From MGBC113645 sp036308445 (lineage in GTDB: Bacteria; Bacillota_I; Bacilli_A; Erysipelotrichales; Coprobacillaceae): a DNA stretch of 11,563 nt. The first letter of the stretch is position 1, and each line of letters starts with the position of its first letter. Shown in pieces: positions 7,601-11,563 of the stretch. Location: NCBI GenBank assembly GCA_036308445.1, contig JAXJVS010000078.1, positions 1 to 11,563 of the forward strand. The letters are read 5' to 3'. A program made the position numbers and the translations under genes. A model generated the notes under the pieces. It was not told where the DNA came from, ran no database searches, and was given only the letters and a program-made list of their open reading frames with translations.

Positions 7601-7926
7601 TCAGAAATCCCCTCCTTAATTTCTTGAAATTCTTTATAAATATGAATAAATTCTTCTGCCTGATCTTTCATCATTAGTGCCATAGTTAAATGATCCTGAG
7701 CATGAATCAATATGACATCAATATCAACATGATCACCTCTTGCTTCATGCTGAATTAATTCAAACTGTATACTATGAGCCTTTTTTAATTCGTCACTAGC
7801 TTTTTTTATATATTCATTAGCTTTATGAAACTCTTTTTCTCTAGCAGCTTCTATTGCAAGCATTGAATATGATTTTGAGTTTCCTGCACTAGTAATTAAT
7901 TCAAAAGATGTGTGTTCATTATTCAT
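7597..7926 (-). CDS. PTS Lac-family IIA component
   Basis: This 109-residue helical cytoplasmic protein accepts phosphate from HPr and passes it to IIB; the family forms trimers of three-helix bundles. The active-site His is residue 75 in LIHAQDHLTM, with the metal-binding Asp at 78. The N-terminal helix (SFELITSAGNSKSYSMLAIEAARE) and the KANEYIKKASDELKKAH helix are typical. The ATG at 7926 lies inside the end of the truncated regulator (8-base overlap, ATGAATAA), and only a weak ribosome binding site precedes it. It therefore probably depended on translation of the upstream regulator gene. Loss of that gene's 5' part may lower its expression. Confidence 0.93.
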   Translation of the reverse strand: MNNEHTSFELITSAGNSKSYSMLAIEAAREKEFHKANEYIKKASDELKKAHSIQFELIQHEARGDHVDIDVILIHAQDHLTMALMMKDQAEEFIHIYKEFQEIKEGISE

Positions 7927-8608
7927 CTATATCACCACACTCACTTTCTATATTTAATAAAATCATCATTAAGTTATCAAAAGTAGAATTTTTTAAAAAT
8001 TGATCCATATACTTTTTAGTAACTAAAAACGTAGATGTAATTTTATAAAAATCTTCTATTTTTTTATTCTTTGTTTTTTCTATAGAGATTAAGAATACTA
8101 CCTTAATCTCTTTATTCTTCCAAATTATCGGTTCTTTTAAAACAGCAACAGCAGCAAATGTTCTTTTAGAAATAGGTTCTAATGGATGAGTCAACGCAAC
8201 TTGGTTTCCAAATTCTGTAGATGTTATCTCTTCACGCTCCAATACACTTTTTTCAAAATATACAGGAACATCCTCGTATTGAGAGATTATTTGACACATC
8301 TGATGAATGATTTCAAATCGATTATCGCTTTCTAATTCCATAAATAATTGTTTAGAATAATATCTTTGAATACTTTTTTGTCCACTCATAAGAACTCTAG
8401 ATATAGATTGAATATCAGTTTTGCTTAAAAAATAATTAACTTCAATAATCGGTTTACTAACTTTTGTTAAAACAGGAACAGTAGAAAAAATATAATCAAA
8501 TTGATCTAAATCTAATCTTTCTAATTCTCTTTCACCGCAGGCCTCTATATGATTAATATATTTTCCAAATTCTTCTCTATATTTATAAAGTAAAAATTGA
8601 GAGGTTCC
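7919..8608 (-). pseudogene. Truncated LicR/BglG-type PTS-controlled regulator (EIIB-like remnant plus EIIA domain)
   Basis: Reading leftwards from 8608, an open frame of about 229 residues starts abruptly inside an EIIB-like domain, at GTSQFLLYKYREEFGKYI with IFSTVPVL further on. It continues into a complete fructose/mannitol-type EIIA domain, whose phosphorylatable His lies in TEFGNQVALTHPLEP. This is the C-terminal third of a LicR/MtlR-type regulator, normally about 630-700 residues with two helix-turn-helix and two PRD domains first. The helix-turn-helix, PRD domains and the EIIB phospho-Cys loop are missing. A TAA (8609-8611) stands immediately before the GTS codons, and no homologous sequence follows in any frame. 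An internal ATG at 8389 would give a 156-residue EIIA-only protein, but it has no ribosome binding site. Position at the head of the PTS operon fits its former role as local activator. Confidence 0.85.
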
Positions 8609-8679
8609 TTAGTCTTGATAAGTTGATACAATTTAACAATGAACCCCTTGTAGCGAACACCCTATTATAATATGTAGAA
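8609..8679. other. Junction segment, possible IS remnant end
   Basis: No gene is present. The segment joins the truncated PTS regulator to the more GC-rich right-hand cassette. At 8640 the plus strand begins TGAACCCCTTGTAGCGAACA, which resembles the TGnACC...ACAC style of IS3-family terminal repeats. No transposase and no matching second end are visible, so this is weak. TATAAT occurs at about 8665-8671 on both strands within TATTATAATA, without a good -35. Confidence 0.25.
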
Positions 8680-8707
8680 AGCCGACCAAGAATTATCCTG
8701 GTCGGCT
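8680..8707 (-). terminator. Terminator hairpin of the right-hand three-gene unit
   Basis: A perfect 9-bp GC-rich stem, AGCCGACCA (8680-8688) with TGGTCGGCT (8699-8707), has a 10-base loop. On the minus strand it is followed by only a short T-rich stretch (TTTCT), so termination may be partial. It lies 22 bases after the stop at 8730. Its loop sequence recurs, inverted, in the hairpin at 11387-11411. Confidence 0.75.
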
Positions 8708-8729
8708 GTATTTCTAATCCCTACATATA

Positions 8730-9356
8730 TTATTCAAGAATGCAATTTTTAATACTTCTAAAGCAACGAACTTTAGGAACATTCATCCAAGGAGACATAA
8801 ATCCATATCTCTCGTATATCGGCTTGTCCCAATTAATTTCTAATTTATAATAATAATTTGAAACTATTACTTTTCCGTATAAGCAAGCCATCTCCACTGC
8901 TTTTTCTAAAGATGCCTTTGTCTTCTTATTCACTTCAAGCAGCAATATTTTTCTGCCGGATATATTTCTCTTAAAACAGTTTGTAAAGTATAAATAATAT
9001 CCTCTCTTTTCCTCTTCTCCTGTATCATAATTTGTACCACCCAAATCGTATCCTACCCATAATGTCAATCTTCTATTATGCTTGTTTTTGGCATTCAATA
9101 TCTCATAATGGTACATTGGCCATTCAGTCACATATTTTTCATCATAATAATTCACACGAACCCTATCTTTCATGTCAGACAATTTGAAATGGCAAGGTCT
9201 GTCAAATTCCCTACTGAGACTGTCATATTTTTCTCTTATTTCTGCCTGTTTCTTTTCAAGTTCTTTCTTTTGCAAATATGCAACTGCATCTACATCCGAT
9301 ACTTTTGATGGGTACCGCATAAAATGCATTCCCGCATTGTGGTTATCACGTCCCAT
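8730..9356 (-). CDS. Unknown protein of about 208 residues, third gene of the cassette
   Basis: I do not recognise this protein. It has no signal peptide and no clear membrane segment. A charged helical stretch near residues 25-50 (LQKKELEKKQAEIREKYDSL) could form a coiled coil. The middle and C-terminal parts are rich in Tyr and Trp and look like mixed beta-strand: WPMYHYEILNAK, LTLWVGYDLGG, GYYLYFTNCFK, KVIVSNYYYKLEINWDKP. No catalytic motif is evident. The ATG at 9356 is preferred, with GGTG six bases upstream; a GTG at 9365 would add three residues. The gap to the upstream stop codon is about 20 bases, so it is cotranscribed with the 350-aa gene, and the two products may act together. A terminator follows. 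Confidence 0.75.
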   Translation of the reverse strand: MGRDNHNAGMHFMRYPSKVSDVDAVAYLQKKELEKKQAEIREKYDSLSREFDRPCHFKLSDMKDRVRVNYYDEKYVTEWPMYHYEILNAKNKHNRRLTLWVGYDLGGTNYDTGEEEKRGYYLYFTNCFKRNISGRKILLLEVNKKTKASLEKAVEMACLYGKVIVSNYYYKLEINWDKPIYERYGFMSPWMNVPKVRCFRSIKNCILE

Positions 9357-9375
9357 AGTCCACACCCGCTTTGCT

Positions 9376-10428
9376 CTAAAATTCCAAATGATAAATAATT
9401 TTGAGTGTGTTTTCTTTAATGGATTGAGCTTCCATCGAAAAACTACGTCCCATATTCATTTCCAGCACGGCAGCATCTACTGAACACGCCGCCTTGCGAC
9501 TCATCGTAGCTGATGACGAACCACTTAAACGTAGTGTTTTGGAGGTAATCTCGTTTCCCCTATTTATCCTGTACTCAATTAAATTTCGAATATTATTGTC
9601 ATGAGCAAACCATTTGAGTTTTGGTACTACAACAGTATCATTTCCTTTAAATTTCGTTTCACTACCACTTGCATACTTGATTTTACTATCGTTCACTGAT
9701 TCAATTTCAGCAGATTCGTCTTTCGTTGCAATAGTTTGCATTTCAACAGATAAATTTTCCTTAATACCCGCTCTTTTTGCTTTCTTGTCATGCTTGACTT
9801 CATTCTCTTCAATTTGAACTGTACAGCTTTTTGCACCCAAAGAGTATGCAATATATTCCAACTCTGCTAATTTTTCCTCGTGTGCTTGTTGGAATACACA
9901 ATCAAGTTTTATGTAACGTTTCTTTTCAAAGGAATCGACATAATAAACCTCATCACATACTGGCATAGGCACAAAATCTAACCCACTTTGATTTACAAAT
10001 TCATCATATAAAAAAAGAACTTCTGTACCTTTTTTCTTCTCTCTCCATCCGATTGCTCCTTGGCAGACATCAATGTCACGTCGAACTGCGTCATCAACAA
10101 TGCAAATAATATTAGGCACAAAAAAATCCGGACTGTTATACTCCTCTACAAATAACGGGTTATATTTTTTTAATCTTCTTTTATAACTATCTTCTTTTGC
10201 TTTTTCAGAAATATCTTTGGCTCCTTTCGCAATTTCACTCGCAAGAACCTTACTTCCACTTGCTGTCTGTGAAATAACGTTCGAAACCACCTCTATGCTT
10301 TTTTTACCTGTTACAGAGGCTACTTCAACCACACCTGCCATCAACTCATTTGCTTTTTTCTTAACAACAGGTCTTTTCACTTTCTCTTGTTCAGCTAATT
10401 CAGAAGGCATATTACCTTTTTCACTCAT
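9376..10428 (-). CDS. Unknown protein of about 350 residues, second gene of the cassette
   Basis: I do not recognise this protein. There is no signal peptide. Residues 1-90 are Lys/Glu/Ala/Ser-rich and look amphipathic-helical (repeated AKGAKDISEKAKED-like pattern), which could bind a membrane or a partner. A compact domain follows from about 90 to 215, starting YNPLFVEEYNSPDFFVPNII and including GAIGWREKKKGTEVLFLYDEF. After a Lys-rich linker, the region from about 225 to the end shows alternating polar and apolar beta-like segments (KLKWFAHDNNIRNLIEYRIN, then SGSSSATMSRKAACSVDAA) and ends with IIYHLEF. No catalytic residues can be assigned. The ATG at 10428 has a GGGGG-containing ribosome binding site; a TTG at 10443 is also in frame. 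It lies 101 bases after the lipoprotein gene, with an inverted repeat in the gap. Confidence 0.78.
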   Translation of the reverse strand: MSEKGNMPSELAEQEKVKRPVVKKKANELMAGVVEVASVTGKKSIEVVSNVISQTASGSKVLASEIAKGAKDISEKAKEDSYKRRLKKYNPLFVEEYNSPDFFVPNIICIVDDAVRRDIDVCQGAIGWREKKKGTEVLFLYDEFVNQSGLDFVPMPVCDEVYYVDSFEKKRYIKLDCVFQQAHEEKLAELEYIAYSLGAKSCTVQIEENEVKHDKKAKRAGIKENLSVEMQTIATKDESAEIESVNDSKIKYASGSETKFKGNDTVVVPKLKWFAHDNNIRNLIEYRINRGNEITSKTLRLSGSSSATMSRKAACSVDAAVLEMNMGRSFSMEAQSIKENTLKIIYHLEF

Positions 10429-10453
10429 TTCCTTTTCCCCCAAATATTCATAA

Positions 10454-10483
10454 AAGTTTACACATAAAAGATAATGTAAACTT
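10454..10483. repeat. Inverted repeat between lipoprotein and 350-aa genes
   Basis: AAGTTTACA (10454-10462 on the plus strand) and TGTAAACTT (10475-10483) form perfect 9-base arms around 12 bases. A second small palindrome, TTCGCGAA (10482-10489), abuts it. On the minus strand the repeat is followed only by TTTTATG, so it could be a weak attenuator, an operator, or an mRNA processing hairpin just upstream of the 350-aa gene. No clear promoter was found here. Confidence 0.45.
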
Positions 10484-10529
10484 CGCGAATCCCTATGTCA
10501 TATTGTTAAGTTTAGCACAAATCGATTGT

Positions 10530-10958
10530 CTAGTCTATTTCCAGCGTGAATTTATCATAGTCATCAACGATATTGTAGCCATTGGCAATCCTATCCTCTT
10601 GCGTAAACGATATCTCCATGAATGGATCCGCATCACGGTCTTTCCAATCTGCTTCTCTCAAATACACTGACATACGCAGGCTTGTTGGATAGCCGCTCAT
10701 ATCATATGAAAACATTATCGTATGAAAATCATTCTTTTTGACTTTCTCGATGAGCATCTTAGCATACGCATCCTTATCATCAATCTCGTCCTGATTTGCA
10801 AGAATTATGAGTCTATAATCTCCATCCGATGTGTGGTTGCTCACAACACAATCCGGAACACCAGCCTCATATTTCCCGTTTGTTTCGGTGTTTTTCGGTT
10901 CGCATGCCGTTAAAGTCAATATCAGTAACACCAAAATTAATACACTTAATCTTTTCAT
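10530..10958 (-). CDS. Small lipoprotein of unknown function, first gene of the cassette
   Basis: This 142-residue protein has a classic lipoprotein signal: MKRLSVLILVLLILTLTACE, with a lipobox L-T-A-C (Cys 19) for lipidation and cleavage by signal peptidase II. It should sit on the outer face of the cytoplasmic membrane. The mature part begins EPKNTETNGKYEAG and is a small mixed domain with several Asp-rich turns. Recognisable pieces are YRLIILANQDE, IMFSYDMSGYPTSLRMSVYL and a C-terminal DDYDKFTLEID. I do not recognise the family. The ATG at 10958 has AAAGGAGT in front; longer in-frame starts upstream would add a cytosol-like leader and are unlikely. Two promoter-like sequences lie upstream. 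It is probably the head of the operon with the 350- and 208-residue genes. Confidence 0.85.
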   Translation of the reverse strand: MKRLSVLILVLLILTLTACEPKNTETNGKYEAGVPDCVVSNHTSDGDYRLIILANQDEIDDKDAYAKMLIEKVKKNDFHTIMFSYDMSGYPTSLRMSVYLREADWKDRDADPFMEISFTQEDRIANGYNIVDDYDKFTLEID

Positions 10959-11002
10959 TGTTACTCCTTTCACTCCTAATTTTTGTACGACCTTACATTT
11001 AA

Positions 11003-11031
11003 AGTATAGGTTCATACACAATCCCTGTAAA
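11003..11031 (-). promoter_or_regulatory. Proximal promoter of the lipoprotein operon
   Basis: On the minus strand, TTTACA (11026-11031), exactly 17 bases and TATACT (11003-11008) form a good sigma-A promoter, 45 bases before the lipoprotein start codon. Confidence 0.6.
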
Positions 11032-11052
11032 TACTTTGACCTCTTTTATCAA

Positions 11053-11081
11053 ATTATACTTACATTTTTCAGTATATTCAA
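11053..11081 (-). promoter_or_regulatory. Distal promoter-like sequence of the lipoprotein operon
   Basis: On the minus strand, TTGAAT (11076-11081), 17 bases and a perfect TATAAT (11053-11058) form a second promoter-like pair 50 bases upstream of the proximal one. It lies in the divergent space shared with the Xre-type gene at 11138, so a regulator bound here could affect both directions. Confidence 0.5.
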
Positions 11082-11137
11082 CGCTTCTGATAAAAAAGAT
11101 AATTAGTGTGTATTAGTTAGGAAAGAGAGGAATTGTT

Positions 11138-11338
11138 GTGATTAGTTACGAACCGTTGTGGGCTACCATGCAAGAAAAAGGAGTTACGACCTACACACTT
11201 ATTTATAAACATGGTTTTAGTTCCAGAACAATCAACAATTTAAAACATAATAAAGGAATTACTGTTTATACAATCGAAAAGTTGTGTGAAGTATTAGAAT
11301 GCACTCCTAACGATATAATTGCATTTACGAAAGAATAA
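11138..11338 (+). CDS. Small Xre/Cro-C1-type helix-turn-helix regulator
   Basis: This 66-residue single-domain DNA-binding protein is of the YozG-like Cro/C1 group. It opens MISYEPLWATMQEKGVTTYT. The turn and recognition helix lie around YKHGFSSRTINNLKHNK, followed by the family-typical ITVYTIEKLCEVLECTPNDI. It starts at a GTG (11138) with AGAGAGGA about six bases upstream. It is the only supported plus-strand gene, transcribed away from the lipoprotein operon, with about 180 bases between the two starts. A regulator placed divergently like this often controls its neighbour and itself; that is inference. Proteins of this kind are common on integrative elements. I found no confident promoter for it; TTGACC (11036-11041) followed by TACATT after 19 bases is a poor candidate. 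A terminator follows directly. Confidence 0.88.
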   Translation: MISYEPLWATMQEKGVTTYTLIYKHGFSSRTINNLKHNKGITVYTIEKLCEVLECTPNDIIAFTKE

Positions 11339-11380
11339 AAAACCTAATCGGCAGCAACGCTGATTAGGTTTTATTTTATA
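11339..11380 (+). terminator. Rho-independent terminator of the Xre-type gene
   Basis: A perfect 11-bp stem, AAAACCTAATC (11339-11349) with GATTAGGTTTT (11362-11372), is followed on the plus strand by a T-rich tract (TTTTATTTTAT). It starts right after the stop codon at 11338. Confidence 0.9.
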
Positions 11381-11411
11381 AAAAAAACCGACCGGATAAT
11401 TCCCGATCGGT
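11380..11411 (-). terminator. Terminator of a minus-strand gene entering from the right
   Basis: On the minus strand, ACCGATCGG (11403-11411) pairs with CCGGTCGGT (11387-11395) as a 9-bp stem with one G-U pair and a 7-base loop. It is followed by eight T (11380-11387, the first overlapping the stem). It faces the terminator at 11339-11380, which suits two convergent genes. Confidence 0.85.
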
Positions 11412-11486
11412 CATACTCATACCATTAACATTCAAGTCGCAAAATTGGAATTTATCGCTCTGACAAACTCAATTTTCATCTAATGT

Positions 11487-11563
11487 TTAAACTCTTTTTT
11501 CTATAATCCGATGATACAAAACACATATTATATATATTCCAACAATAAATGCAGACACCTTTA
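11487..11563 (-). CDS. Probable 3' end of a membrane-protein gene (partial)
   Basis: One minus-strand frame entering from the window edge reads KVSAFIVGIYIICVLYH followed by RIIEKRV and a TAA (11487-11489). A hydrophobic segment followed by a basic tail is what the C-terminus of a membrane protein looks like. A good terminator lies 76 bases beyond. Only 24 codons are visible, and a second frame is also open for longer, so this stays tentative. Confidence 0.4.
   Translation of the reverse strand, partial: KVSAFIVGIYIICVLYHRIIEKRV

Noticed and set aside
7919..8389. A stand-alone fructose/mannitol-type EIIA protein starting at the ATG at 8389
   Set aside because: There is no ribosome binding site, and the frame continues upstream through recognisable EIIB-like regulator sequence to 8608. 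It is the tail of a truncated regulator.
9078..9483. Plus-strand open frames opposite the 208-aa and 350-aa genes
   Set aside because: They are antisense shadows with low-complexity hydrophobic translations and no ribosome binding site; the same holds for plus-strand frames at 9614-9817, 10217-10453 and 10722-11106.
1..11563. CRISPR array, tRNA or rRNA genes, or a transposase/integrase gene
   Set aside because: I saw no regularly spaced repeats, no tRNA cloverleaf or rRNA-like sequence, and no recombinase motif in any open frame.

Overview
The window reads as chromosomal DNA of a very AT-rich, low-GC Gram-positive bacterium (Bacillota), most likely a gut Firmicute. The evidence is short AT-rich intergenic regions, strong AGGAGG-type ribosome binding sites, hairpin-plus-T-tract terminators, a Lac-family phosphotransferase (PTS) operon and a lipoprotein-type signal peptide. 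I cannot name a genus from sequence alone; an Erysipelotrichia-like background on the left with a more GC-rich, Lachnospiraceae-like cassette on the right is an inference. Almost everything is on the minus strand; the only supported plus-strand gene is a small Xre-type regulator at 11138-11338.

Layout, left to right. 1-300 holds no supported gene, only a terminator (266-291) for the next gene. 303-1130 is an unrecognised multi-pass membrane protein. 1302-1345 is a strong terminator. 1371-2157 is a broken DUF5131 (phage Gp37/Gp68) gene with in-frame stops and a frameshift. 2171-2551 is a MarR-family regulator whose upstream DNA carries a 34-base near-palindrome overlapping a promoter-like sequence. 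2753-3973 is a condensation/alcohol-acetyltransferase-like acyltransferase with its own promoter and terminator.

4262-8608 is a sugar-uptake operon read leftwards: a truncated LicR-type PTS-controlled regulator, then IIA, IIB and IIC of a Lac-family (cellobiose/chitobiose-type) PTS, then an (alpha/alpha)6-barrel glycosidase of the GH63/MGH1-like group, closed by a terminator. The genes are tightly packed (8-base overlap, ATGA overlap, 2-base and 10-base gaps). The sugar would be imported and phosphorylated by IIA/IIB/IIC and cleaved in the cytoplasm by the glycosidase. Such an enzyme is an unusual partner for this kind of PTS. The regulator has lost its DNA-binding and PRD domains at a sharp junction near 8608.

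Right of that junction the DNA is visibly more GC-rich. It holds a three-gene minus-strand unit (lipoprotein, 350-aa unknown protein, 208-aa unknown protein) driven by one or two good promoters, with a divergent Xre-type regulator beside it. The unit is bracketed by two related hairpins whose loops are in inverse orientation. This cassette appears to be laterally acquired and is the best candidate for an undescribed system, although its function cannot be deduced here. The last 77 bases probably hold the 3' end of another minus-strand membrane-protein gene.
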